A DNA stretch of 12,602 nucleotides from Desulfobacteraceae bacterium (GTDB taxonomy: Bacteria; Desulfobacterota; DSM-4660; Desulfatiglandales; Desulfatiglandaceae). Shown piece by piece: positions 1 through 6,976 of the stretch. A program made the translations under genes and the position numbers. The stretch is from NCBI GenBank assembly GCA_030611815.1, contig JAUWPC010000058.1, positions 1 through 12,602 on the forward strand, read 5' to 3'. The notes under the pieces are model-generated. The model was not told the origin of the DNA and searched no databases. It worked only from the letters and a program-made list of their open reading frames with translations. Each line of letters starts with the position of its first letter. Positions within the stretch are counted from its first letter, which is position 1.

Positions 1-200
1 ATGAAATCAGAAAGATTGCCAAGGGAATGCAGATAAACACATATAGAATGAAGAAGACGGATATTATCAGAGCCATTCAGAAATTAGAAAACAACATTGA
101 ATGCTACGGCACAGAACGAATAAAGAATTGCAACGAAGATAAATGCTTATGGAGAGATGATTGCCTTTCTTTGAGCGAGGCTGTAAAGTCCCGCCTATAA
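1..200 (+). CDS. SAP/Rho N-terminal-like small protein (3' part)
   Basis: An open frame enters from the left edge (first full codon at base 3) and stops with TAA at 198-200, giving 65 visible residues. The N-terminal visible part (IRKIAKGMQINTYRMKKTDI, then IRAIQ) has the helix-extended-helix pattern of SAP or Rho N-terminal domains, which bind nucleic acid. The C-terminal part carries four cysteines within the ECYG, NCNEDKC and DDCL segments, which could hold a metal ion. Similar small proteins, with a SAP-like repeat followed by a Cys tail ending in CLWRxDCL, are familiar from Deltaproteobacteria, mostly without a known job. The last six bases overlap the stop region of the recD2 relic on the other strand. 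The start codon lies outside the window, so the full length is unknown. The coding call is fairly sure; a specific function cannot be given. Confidence 0.72.
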   Translation, partial: EIRKIAKGMQINTYRMKKTDIIRAIQKLENNIECYGTERIKNCNEDKCLWRDDCLSLSEAVKSRL

Positions 201-352
201 GGGCATCCTTTTCTTCGTGGGGTTACCACCCAGCCTCCTGCTCCTCAGCCTCTGTTCCAAGGAAGTATATCGTTTCCGGGTCTTATCATTTTTTACCCCG
301 ATTGCTAATGCCTTCTTAGTGCCAATTAGTATTACGAGTTTCCTGCCTTTCA
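195..352 (-). pseudogene. 3' remnant of a second recD2 helicase gene
   Basis: Read on the minus strand, this stretch translates to a tail very close to the C-terminus of the intact RecD2 at 1581-3791. It has KGRKLVILIGTKKALAIGV where RecD2 has RGKKLVIVIGTKKALAIGV, followed by NDKTRKRYT and LEQRLR in both. A block of 25 identical bases lies at 293-317 and again at 1676-1700. By eye, identity is roughly 80 percent over about 100 bases. The frame stays open to a TAG at 195-197. Upstream, clear similarity fades near base 350, and the frame meets a stop about 50 bases further on, so all the helicase motifs are missing. It is a dead 3' end, not a gene. The frame's survival suggests either fairly recent decay or a chance-preserved end. 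Confidence 0.82.
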
Positions 353-411
353 TAGCCGGGTAGCAAAAAAGATAATTAAGGAAAATGGGAACATATGGTT
401 AAACCCAAGAC

Positions 412-418
412 AAGGAGG
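412..418 (+). promoter_or_regulatory. Strong ribosome binding site of the 4Fe-4S gene
   Basis: AAGGAGG sits seven bases before the ATG at 426. It fixes that start over any downstream methionine. Confidence 0.8.
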
Positions 419-425
419 ATGAATC

Positions 426-1526
426 ATGGGTGACGTTTACCAAGAATTGAGAGAACACTTAGACAGCTTGCCAGGTGGGTTTCCACCCTCAGAGAGCGGT
501 GTGGAGATCCGTATCCTTAAACGCCTGTTTAGTACAGACGAGGCTGAACTGGCTACGCACCTCAAACCGAAGCCGGAGCCGGCCACTGTCATTGCAGAGA
601 GGTCGGGAATGAGCGAGCTGGAAATTGGGCCCATGCTGGAACGAATGGCAAGAAAGGGGTTGATTTTTAGTATCGAGATGAAGGATAGACCTCCTGCTTA
701 CATGGGGGCACAGTTCGTGGTAGGCATCTGGGAATACCATGTGAACGACCTGGACGAGGAATTCGTCAAGGATATGGAGGAATATATGCCTATCCTGGCC
801 AAAGAGGCCTTTGATCATGTCCCTCCACTTCGCACCATCCCGGTGGGGAAAAGCATTGATGCCGGTATGGAGGTCCTCTCTTACGAAAGGGCCGAGCAAT
901 TGGTCAGGAATCAGAAGAAATTCCTGGTGGCCCCCTGTATCTGCCGACGGGAACATCAGCTCAAGGGCGCCGGGTGTGGCAAGCTCATGGAAGCTTGTCT
1001 TGTGTTTGGCTGGGGGGCCGACTATTACGAGCGCAATGGGCTTGGGCGGGTCATCACAATGGAGGAGACCCTTGATATTCTACAGAAAGCGGATGAGGAA
1101 GGCCTGGTGCTTCAGCCGAGCAATGCCCAGGAAATCGTGAATATCTGCTGTTGCTGCGGGGATTGCTGCCAGATCCTCGTGAATCTCAAGAGACATCCTT
1201 TTCCTGCGGCCATGGTTTCATCGCCTTTCCTCGCAAGGATAGATCCCGAGATCTGCATCGGCTGCGAGACCTGTCTGGAGCGTTGTCAGATGGATGCCCT
1301 GAGCATAGAGGACGAGCATGCGGTTTTAAATGCAGATCGCTGTATTGGCTGCGGTCTGTGTGTTTCAACCTGCCCGAGCGGCGCGCTGACACTGGAGCGA
1401 AAACCTCAGGAGGCTCAACCGGAGATTCCCAGGAACCAAATGGAGTCCTTTGCACTGCGCCTCAACGCCCGGGACCAGGCAAAGGCCGATTTGAAAGACA
1501 AATTGGTACGCCACGAACAGACGTGA
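426..1526 (+). CDS. 4Fe-4S binding protein with helix-turn-helix-like N-terminus
   Basis: The protein has 366 residues. The C-terminal third holds two classical ferredoxin motifs: Cys 277, 280, 283, 287 and Cys 306, 309, 312, 316, the second continuing into CPSGAL. These should bind two [4Fe-4S] clusters. Ahead of them lie a CIC motif (171, 173), Cys 184 and Cys 191, and a run of four cysteines (241-244) followed by Cys 247 and 248, enough for at least one more metal centre. Residues about 30-85 (ATVIAERSGMSELEIGPMLE) resemble a winged helix-turn-helix. There is no signal peptide or membrane segment, so it is likely cytoplasmic. Proteins of this layout are common in sulfate reducers and relatives and are usually annotated only as 4Fe-4S ferredoxin. 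A redox-sensing or electron-carrying role is inference. It has a strong ribosome binding site and stands alone between two recD2 3' ends. Confidence 0.85.
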   Translation: MGDVYQELREHLDSLPGGFPPSESGVEIRILKRLFSTDEAELATHLKPKPEPATVIAERSGMSELEIGPMLERMARKGLIFSIEMKDRPPAYMGAQFVVGIWEYHVNDLDEEFVKDMEEYMPILAKEAFDHVPPLRTIPVGKSIDAGMEVLSYERAEQLVRNQKKFLVAPCICRREHQLKGAGCGKLMEACLVFGWGADYYERNGLGRVITMEETLDILQKADEEGLVLQPSNAQEIVNICCCCGDCCQILVNLKRHPFPAAMVSSPFLARIDPEICIGCETCLERCQMDALSIEDEHAVLNADRCIGCGLCVSTCPSGALTLERKPQEAQPEIPRNQMESFALRLNARDQAKADLKDKLVRHEQT

Positions 1527-1630
1527 CAGATCAGGCGATTGACCTTGACGCCCTTTACGAGAGGATCAAGGAAGCGGGTCTTAATGATGTAATTCCCTTC
1601 CCGGGAACCCCAGGCAATCTGAGTTTCTAA
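1523..1630 (+). CDS. Possible truncated, translationally coupled 35-residue ORF
   Basis: A GTG at 1523 overlaps the TGA of the 4Fe-4S gene (GTGA), the usual form of translational coupling. The frame runs 35 codons to TAA at 1628-1630. The first part (DLDALYERIKEAGLNDVIPF) looks like real protein: an amphipathic helix with balanced charge. The last ten residues fall inside the sequence that also encodes the RecD2 C-terminus on the other strand. It may be the first codons of a second gene in the 4Fe-4S operon that was cut off at the recD2 junction, or the lost C-terminus of the 4Fe-4S protein itself after a frameshift. It could also be chance. No family is recognised. Confidence 0.3.
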   Translation: MTDQAIDLDALYERIKEAGLNDVIPFPGTPGNLSF

Positions 1631-3791
1631 GCCTCTGCTCCAAGAATGTGTATCGCTTACGGGTTTTGTCATTTCTTACCCCGATTGCTAATGCCTTCTT
1701 GGTGCCAATCACTATCACAAGCTTTTTTCCTCTCGTAACTGCGGTGTAGATCAGATTGCGCTGTAGGAGCATATAGTGCTGGGTGAGGATAGGGATAATA
1801 ACTGCCGGGTATTCAGAGCCCTGGGATTTGTGCACTGACACCGCATAAGCCAGGACGATTTCGTCCAGGTCAGTGAAATCGTAAGGAACGTTCCTGCCGT
1901 CAAAGGATATGTCTATTTCGCGCATTTCCGGATCGACACGGGCGATCCTCCCAATATCCCCGTTAAACACCTCTTTGTCATAATTGTTTTTGATCTGCAT
2001 TACCTTGTCTCCTGTCCTGAAGGCCCTGTTGCCACGGGTCACTCCCTCCTGACAGGGATTCAGCCGCCTCTGTAGCTCCAGATTGAGGTTCCCGGCCCCC
2101 ACTGTACCCTTATGCATTGGACTAAGCACCTGGATGTCGTCGACCGGGTCAAATCCAAAACGCCGGGGAACCCGGTCGCTAACAAGCTCCAATATGATTC
2201 GGAGCACATCTTCAGGGTCCTCCTGTTCTATGAAATAGAAATCATCCCTTGGCCCTGAAGGGGTAAAGGACGGCAGTATGCCGTTGTTGATTTTGTGGGC
2301 GTTTACGATAATCTGACTCTCTTTGGCCTGGCGAAAGATCTCGTTCAACCTGACAACCGGTATTACATCTGATGCAATAATATCTCTTAACACGTTTCCG
2401 GCCCCAACAGAGGGGAGTTGATTTACATCACCCACGAGGATGAAAGTCGCTTTAAGAGGGATAGCCTTTAAGAGGTGATACATCAAGATCGTGTCGATCA
2501 TGGAGGCCTCATCCACTATTATGAGGTCGCAGTCCAGGGGCTGCTCATCATCTTTCTGAAAGCCTCCCTTCTGAATGCTGTACTCTAACAGTCTGTGAAT
2601 TGTTTTGGCCTCATAACCGGTCGCCTCATACATTCGTTTTGCAGCCCGGCCAGTGGGGGCTGCTAACATGATCCTGACCTTTAACCCTGAAAAGATTTTC
2701 AACAGGGCGTTGATAATCGTGGTTTTCCCGGTGCCGGGGCCTCCGGTGATGACCAGTACCTTATTTTCCGCAGCGCTCCTTAGGGCCTGCACCTGGTTTT
2801 CAGCCAATTCAATGGAGAGCCGCTCCTGGACCCACGAAGTGGCTTTGTTCGAATCAAAGCTCCTTATTGATTTGGGTGCCTCTATCAGGGCCTTTATCTG
2901 CCTGGCGATTCCGGTCTCAGTGACGTGAAATTTGGCGAGATATACCCCCATGTTTTCTTTGAGTTCGCCGGTCGCTTCATTTATCTTCTCGATAACGATC
3001 TTTCTGGCAATCGCGATGGCGTCAACTGCCTTGACGATTATTTCCCCTTCTACCTCGAGGATTTCCTTGCATTTGTCCATAAGCGGTTCATAGGGGTAGT
3101 AAACATTCCCTTCGTCAGCAAGCTGGTGGAGGACATAGAGTATTCCGGCCTCAGCCCTTAATTTGGAATTCTTGTCAAATCCCAGCCTTTCGGCAATATG
3201 GTCTGCAGTGACAAAACCGATGCCAAAGATATCTGTTGCTAAGCGGTAGGGATTCTCTTTGACGACCTGGATGGACCGGTTGCCGTATTGTTTGAATATC
3301 TTGGTGGCATAGCCTGAACTGACACCGTGGCCCTGCAGGAAAAGCATGACGTCACGGATCTCTTTCTGGTCATCCCATGCCTTCCTGATCATCTTGATTC
3401 GCTTTCTGCCAATACCTGCGACTTGCTCCAGTTTATCACTCTCATCTTCGATAATATCTAAGGTCTGCTCGCCGAATTTTTTTACGATCCGTTTTGCCAT
3501 AACAGGCCCGATACCCTTGATAAGACCGGAACCTAAGTACTTTTGTATGCCATAGACCGATGCCGGCACCGTTGTTTTGGATTGTACGATCTTAAACTGT
3601 TCTCCATACTTGGGATGATTGGCCCATTCACCCTTCAATTTGAGGATTTCACCGGGAGTGGGGGCCATGAGGTTTCCCACCACGGTTACGAGATCAGGCC
3701 GGCCGTACACCTTCAACTTGGCGATGGTAAAACCGTTTTCCTCGTTGGTGTAGGTTATTCTTTCGATCTGGCCTTCCAGGTCGGCAAGCAT
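1581..3791 (-). CDS. recD2: RecD2-type ATP-dependent DNA helicase
   Basis: At 736 residues this is the usual length for RecD2, the RecBC-independent 5'-3' SF1B helicase of DNA repair. In order it has an N-terminal OB-like region (about 1-75), helix-hairpin-helix repeats (about 85-140, with GIGPVMAKRI and VAGIGRKRI), and the motor. The motor shows Walker A GGPGTGKT (350-357), Walker B LIIVDEAS (423-430), motif III GDVNQLPSVGAG (454-465), a FRQ motif (486-488), the UvrD-type VHKSQGSEYP (653-662) and motif VI YTAVTRGKK (682-690). No RecB or RecC is nearby, as expected. The ATG follows GGAG at a good distance, and the residues MLADLEGQIERITY match the family start. The last about ten residues overlap the small ORF on the other strand and may be a replaced tail. 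A relic of a second recD2 3' end lies at 195-352. Confidence 0.95.
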   Translation of the reverse strand: MLADLEGQIERITYTNEENGFTIAKLKVYGRPDLVTVVGNLMAPTPGEILKLKGEWANHPKYGEQFKIVQSKTTVPASVYGIQKYLGSGLIKGIGPVMAKRIVKKFGEQTLDIIEDESDKLEQVAGIGRKRIKMIRKAWDDQKEIRDVMLFLQGHGVSSGYATKIFKQYGNRSIQVVKENPYRLATDIFGIGFVTADHIAERLGFDKNSKLRAEAGILYVLHQLADEGNVYYPYEPLMDKCKEILEVEGEIIVKAVDAIAIARKIVIEKINEATGELKENMGVYLAKFHVTETGIARQIKALIEAPKSIRSFDSNKATSWVQERLSIELAENQVQALRSAAENKVLVITGGPGTGKTTIINALLKIFSGLKVRIMLAAPTGRAAKRMYEATGYEAKTIHRLLEYSIQKGGFQKDDEQPLDCDLIIVDEASMIDTILMYHLLKAIPLKATFILVGDVNQLPSVGAGNVLRDIIASDVIPVVRLNEIFRQAKESQIIVNAHKINNGILPSFTPSGPRDDFYFIEQEDPEDVLRIILELVSDRVPRRFGFDPVDDIQVLSPMHKGTVGAGNLNLELQRRLNPCQEGVTRGNRAFRTGDKVMQIKNNYDKEVFNGDIGRIARVDPEMREIDISFDGRNVPYDFTDLDEIVLAYAVSVHKSQGSEYPAVIIPILTQHYMLLQRNLIYTAVTRGKKLVIVIGTKKALAIGVRNDKTRKRYTFLEQRLRNSDCLGFPGRELHH

Positions 3792-3897
3792 GCGGTAATC
3801 TCCGTTGCAGGCGTTCAGAGGTCTCCCGATCAGCGGGATCTTTGACAGGGTTTAATGGCGTGGATTGCTGCTTTTAATTTTAGTCACTTTAGCGCAC

Positions 3898-4140
3898 TTA
3901 TATTCTGATGATCCCGTAGAAGGAGGCAAGTCCGAGCCCCGTCCCCTTGCCCACCTTCCTGGTGGTGAAGAACGGGTCAAATATCCTTTCCCGGATGCCG
4001 GCATCCATACCGATTCCTGTGTCAGACACGGATATCTTTACATATCGTCCCGGTTTAATCTCCAAGGATTTCACATCATCCGCGCTCAGCACAAGATTTT
4101 CCGTTTCAACAAAAAGCTCTCCGCCCCGGTCTTCTGACGA
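3898..4140 (-). pseudogene. Relic of a sensor histidine kinase ATPase domain
   Basis: On the minus strand an open stretch encodes the middle of a HATPase_c (GHKL) domain. It reads GGELFVETENLVLS, then VKISVSDTGIGMD (G1 box), RIFDPFFTTR (F box) and GKGTGLGLASFYGII (G2 box). The frame is open from about 4155 and stops at 3898-3900. The N box that binds Mg-ATP and the whole dimerisation and sensor part are missing on one side. The closing strands of the domain that should follow YGII are missing on the other. A GTG-started 64-residue ORF exists inside it but would not fold as a kinase. The retained motifs are those of the NtrB/PAS-type hybrid kinases common in Deltaproteobacteria. It is most likely the remains of a deleted kinase gene. 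Whether it once paired with the response regulator at 6447-6947 cannot be told. Confidence 0.8.
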
Positions 4141-4514
4141 ACATGCCAGGAAAATTCAGGTTTTTCATCGGCTGGTTTCCTGCTGTTTCGCTCGGGGAGA
4201 ATGGGTATATGTTTCGCCACCAATAATACATTTGAAAGATCAAAAGTAAACAACAAAATGAAATCAGGTGATACCTGATTCTATTAGGCGAAGGGTCTAA
4301 AGATAAGGTCTGCGTTTGAGCTGTTTCTTAAACCGATAAGTGGGATATTTGAACCCGCTTTTGTTCTCGCTTGACCTATTTCTCGCGTTAAGGCAATATT
4401 ATAAAATCTAATCCCTGAAGAATTGATTTAATCCCGGCAGACGACTTGTTTGCCAACTGAAGCCTGCGTCAAGAGGGACCCAACTGTTTGACGATCTATG
4501 AATAAAGGCCACTT
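4141..4514. other. Gene-free gap with a small hairpin
   Basis: No convincing gene is seen between the kinase relic and the SH3b-AMIN gene. A clean inverted repeat lies at 4262-4280: AATCAGGT and ACCTGATT with a three-base loop. It has no T-run after it, so it is not a standard terminator and could be a small operator. AT-rich bases at about 4370-4410 include a TTGACC and a TATTAT 20 bases apart, a spacing too long for a confident sigma-70 promoter. Confidence 0.4.
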
Positions 4515-5777
4515 ATGTTTTTGAGTTATATATTTGCGCTACCCGCAAGCGGGAAAGGACTATTACCGAATGGGACATCCAGGATGCGGTTTCAAGGACG
4601 GCGCTTAACCCGTCAGTTATTGTTTGGGTGTTGCAGTCCTCTTTCAAACGCCCACGGAAGGGCTGCTTACTGGTTGAATGCAGTGCTTGTTTTGTTAGTT
4701 ATTTGTTCCGCTGTCTTATTCCTCACAAGCGGAATGAGAAATAAACGGATCCAACCAATTATTTCGCTGGATCAAAAAGAAGTTAGCAAACCGGCCCAAC
4801 GGTACAAAATTCCCATGCCTGCGAGGGAGTCTGTTCAGCTTGCTCCCGGCTCCTCATCTGATACTGTTGCTCATGAAGCGCCGGCCGGAGAGTATTCTAA
4901 ACTGCCGTCAGAAGCGATTGGCAGTCAAGCAACTACACCTTTGGAAAGAGGTGGTAATAACGCGCGACTTGCCAGCCGGGCTGGAGCTGCCGGCCAGCAG
5001 AATGTATTATCCCCCCCGGAAACCGAGAAGCGGCCCGTTAAGGAGGTCGAAAAAGGAGGTTCGATTGCCACCCGGGAGGATGTAGATCCAAAACTGCCGG
5101 CAGACGAAAAGGCCGGGGCACAGGGGATTGCGCCGGGTCCAGACGTAACGGTAAAAACCGAAAAGGGATCTTCCCAGAAGGTAGATAAGGCCTCTCTCCA
5201 GGCAGGCGCAGAGACCGGCAAAAGGCTTTTTGTTAAGGTTCAGGTCGGCAATGTCAGGGAGGAGCCCTCCACGACGTCCAGGGTAAAATTCCGTCTTGAG
5301 AGGGGAGACCCTGTAACTGTGACCGGTAAGAGGGGAGGGTGGTTAGCCGTGAAGCTGGATGACGGCCGTTTTGGATGGGTCTACCACACTCTTCTTACTG
5401 GCTCCATTGTCCCTCAAAAGGCTACTGCCCGGGCTACCAGGGAGATCAAGGCGATCCGTCCAGAGGTCGCTGCCAAGGATGTCGTCAAGGTTATTTTTGA
5501 ACTCAATGGCCCCTTTCCCCCGCAAACCATGATTGTCGAAGGAAAAAAACCCCGCATTGTCTGCGATTTTTTCGATACTGGCCTTGCCTCTGATATTGGT
5601 GACAGAATCGAAGTGAATAGCGGGATCGTGGAAAAGATACGCACCGGTATACATGAATGGCCGAAGTCCAAGGTTCGGGTTGTGCTGGATCTTGTGCCAG
5701 AACGAAATTATGAAGTAGATCAGTTTTTTTTTGAGAAAGAAAACTATTATGTCTTGGTGGTTAAGGCGAAGGAGTGA
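4515..5777 (+). CDS. Membrane-anchored SH3b-AMIN domain protein
   Basis: The protein has 420 residues. One hydrophobic helix (about 53-72, WLNAVLVLLVICSAVLFLTS) would anchor it in the inner membrane with the rest in the periplasm. A long linker rich in Pro, Ala, Glu and Lys (about 85-235) could span the peptidoglycan space. A bacterial SH3 domain follows (about 237-297, with NVREEPSTTSRV and GWLAVK...FGWVYHTLL). A C-terminal AMIN-like domain closes it (about 312-418, with VVKVIFELNGPFP, PRIVCDF and VRVVLDLVP). AMIN domains target amidases and secretins to the cell wall, and SH3b domains often bind peptidoglycan, so a wall-binding structural or positioning role is likely. No catalytic domain is present. 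The first ATG has a modest AAAGG ahead of it. ATG 4584 (residue 24) is an alternative start, and the 52 residues before the helix are unusually long. It is convergent with the next gene, with only three bases between stops. Confidence 0.78.
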   Translation: MFLSYIFALPASGKGLLPNGTSRMRFQGRRLTRQLLFGCCSPLSNAHGRAAYWLNAVLVLLVICSAVLFLTSGMRNKRIQPIISLDQKEVSKPAQRYKIPMPARESVQLAPGSSSDTVAHEAPAGEYSKLPSEAIGSQATTPLERGGNNARLASRAGAAGQQNVLSPPETEKRPVKEVEKGGSIATREDVDPKLPADEKAGAQGIAPGPDVTVKTEKGSSQKVDKASLQAGAETGKRLFVKVQVGNVREEPSTTSRVKFRLERGDPVTVTGKRGGWLAVKLDDGRFGWVYHTLLTGSIVPQKATARATREIKAIRPEVAAKDVVKVIFELNGPFPPQTMIVEGKKPRIVCDFFDTGLASDIGDRIEVNSGIVEKIRTGIHEWPKSKVRVVLDLVPERNYEVDQFFFEKENYYVLVVKAKE

Positions 5778-5780
5778 GCC

Positions 5781-6386
5781 CTAAGCTTGGGCCCAGGCCT
5801 CAGAAATCGGAGATACAAAAAGATCGCTTTTTTCCCAATCCCTGCACGTTTCCTGAAAGGACTTCAAAAAACACCGTCCTTTCTTGTCACAAAGGTCATA
5901 AACGCCATGCCTTAAAATGTAGACAGGGATCCCACCCTTAAGGCTCACGGTTATATCATAGCGCGTAAAACCGGTCACAAGGCCTTTGACAATTTCACCC
6001 TCCATGAGCGTAAAAAAAAGCACCCTTCTCTCTTTAATAAGGGGGAAAAGGGATTTGTTCTTGATATGATGTCTCATTCGAGGGGAAATGATCGGCTCTA
6101 ATCCAAGATTTCGGACCTTCTTGTCTGTCTTGAGAAGTGGCCTTACAGAATCTGAGAGATCTGCCGGGTAGAGGAGCTTGATATCGGTCTTGGGCAGGAG
6201 TTCCTCCCCTGTTTCTTCGGTGCTGAGCCGGAGATCATATATCAGGTTCTCTTGAACCTTAGACTTGATAATTCGATGGTTGTGTAGATAGAATTCCCAC
6301 GGTTCTTGCGATTCGAATGCCTGATCAAAAACCGACGTGTTATAGCTCTCGTCTAAGTATTCCTGGAGGCCTAAGAGAAATCCCAT
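5781..6386 (-). CDS. Sm/Hfq-like protein, possibly with two Sm folds
   Basis: The protein has 201 residues. Residues about 113-166 follow the Sm pattern of Hfq: an opening helix (LFPLIKERR, like Hfq LNALRRER), a strand ending in MEGEIVKGLVTGF, then RYDITVSLKGGIPVYILRHGVYD. ILRHGVYD takes the place of the Hfq Sm2 motif YKHAIS. Residues about 29-78 (WEFYLHNHRIIKSKVQENL, YDLRLS, LPKTDIKLLYPAD) look like a second, more divergent Sm fold. Hfq itself is only about 80-100 residues and forms hexameric rings, so this would be a large relative. RNA binding is inferred from the fold and not shown. It lies 60 bases downstream of a response regulator on the same strand, so co-transcription is plausible. 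Its stop is three bases from that of the convergent SH3b-AMIN gene. Coding is near certain; the Sm assignment is moderate. Confidence 0.7.
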   Translation of the reverse strand: MGFLLGLQEYLDESYNTSVFDQAFESQEPWEFYLHNHRIIKSKVQENLIYDLRLSTEETGEELLPKTDIKLLYPADLSDSVRPLLKTDKKVRNLGLEPIISPRMRHHIKNKSLFPLIKERRVLFFTLMEGEIVKGLVTGFTRYDITVSLKGGIPVYILRHGVYDLCDKKGRCFLKSFQETCRDWEKSDLFVSPISEAWAQA

Positions 6387-6446
6387 ATCAATAACTTTCC
6401 GTTCAGTGAGAAAGAATCCTTAATAAAAGTTACTGCGGGCTTGCCG

Positions 6447-6947
6447 TTACTCTTGGAGATCTTGTTTCAGCTTCTCCTCAAATTCCTTGAAAAACCTGTC
6501 TTTTTCTTTCCAATCAGGGCCAAATCGCTTGCTGAAATAACCCCCTAATTTATCAAAAAGCTTTTCCCAGACCGGTTTCCCTTCACCTAAGACCACGTCT
6601 TCAAGAAACGAACTCAGTTCAGAGATCTTTTCCTTGGGAAGAAAAGATACAGCCCCTAACTTTATCGATTTTTTCAAGGAGTCAGGAGAAAGGGCATGGG
6701 CTGTGAGCATTACGGTGGGAAATTCCCTTGACACCGCAGTCTTCAGAAGCTCAAAGCCGTTTACCCCCATAATATCAAGGATTACGATATCATAGGTGTA
6801 ACTCAGAAGGTATTGGAGAGCTGTGTCATAATCGCTTGCTTTATGGATCAGGCACATGTCGAGTTCTTCCTCCACAGTTTCTAAGACATCGGGCTCATCA
6901 TCCACCACGAGAATAACTTTGTCTTGCAAGGCGCTGTTTTTAGCCAT
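6447..6947 (-). CDS. Single-domain response regulator (REC)
   Basis: The 166 residues form one CheY-like receiver domain with a short helical tail. The acidic pocket is Asp16-Asp17 (VVDDEPD), the phospho-acceptor is Asp58 (IVILDIMG), the switch Thr is 82 (MLTAH) and the conserved Lys is 105 (LPKEK). The normal LxP after the acceptor is replaced by IMGVNG, as in several deltaproteobacterial receivers. Residues about 122-166 are charged and helical (WKEKDRFFKEFEEKLKQDL) and contain no recognised DNA-binding or enzymatic output domain. It probably acts through protein contact. No cognate kinase is intact in the window; the only kinase trace is the relic at 3898-4140. The Sm-like gene follows on the same strand, making a likely two-gene unit. 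Confidence 0.9.
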   Translation of the reverse strand: MAKNSALQDKVILVVDDEPDVLETVEEELDMCLIHKASDYDTALQYLLSYTYDIVILDIMGVNGFELLKTAVSREFPTVMLTAHALSPDSLKKSIKLGAVSFLPKEKISELSSFLEDVVLGEGKPVWEKLFDKLGGYFSKRFGPDWKEKDRFFKEFEEKLKQDLQE

Positions 6948-6952
6948 TTCTG

Positions 6953-6962
6953 TCCCTCCTCC
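6953..6962 (-). promoter_or_regulatory. Strong ribosome binding site of the response regulator gene
   Basis: On the minus strand GGAGGAGGGA lies five bases before the ATG, an unusually strong match to the anti-Shine-Dalgarno sequence. The MITE-like element begins about 15 bases further upstream. Confidence 0.75.
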
Positions 6963-6976
6963 TTATTTAGGTTAGA

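Noticed and set aside
489..956. Minus-strand open frame of 155 codons
   Set aside because: It is opposite the 4Fe-4S gene, with no ribosome binding site and no family features.
3947..4249. Plus-strand open frame of 100 codons
   Set aside because: It lies opposite the histidine kinase relic, whose GHKL motifs are clear on the minus strand. The plus-strand translation has no recognisable features.
5778..5800. Palindrome CCCTAAGCTTGGG between convergent genes
   Set aside because: It leaves almost no loop, has no T-run on either strand, and lies inside the 3' coding end of the Sm-like gene.
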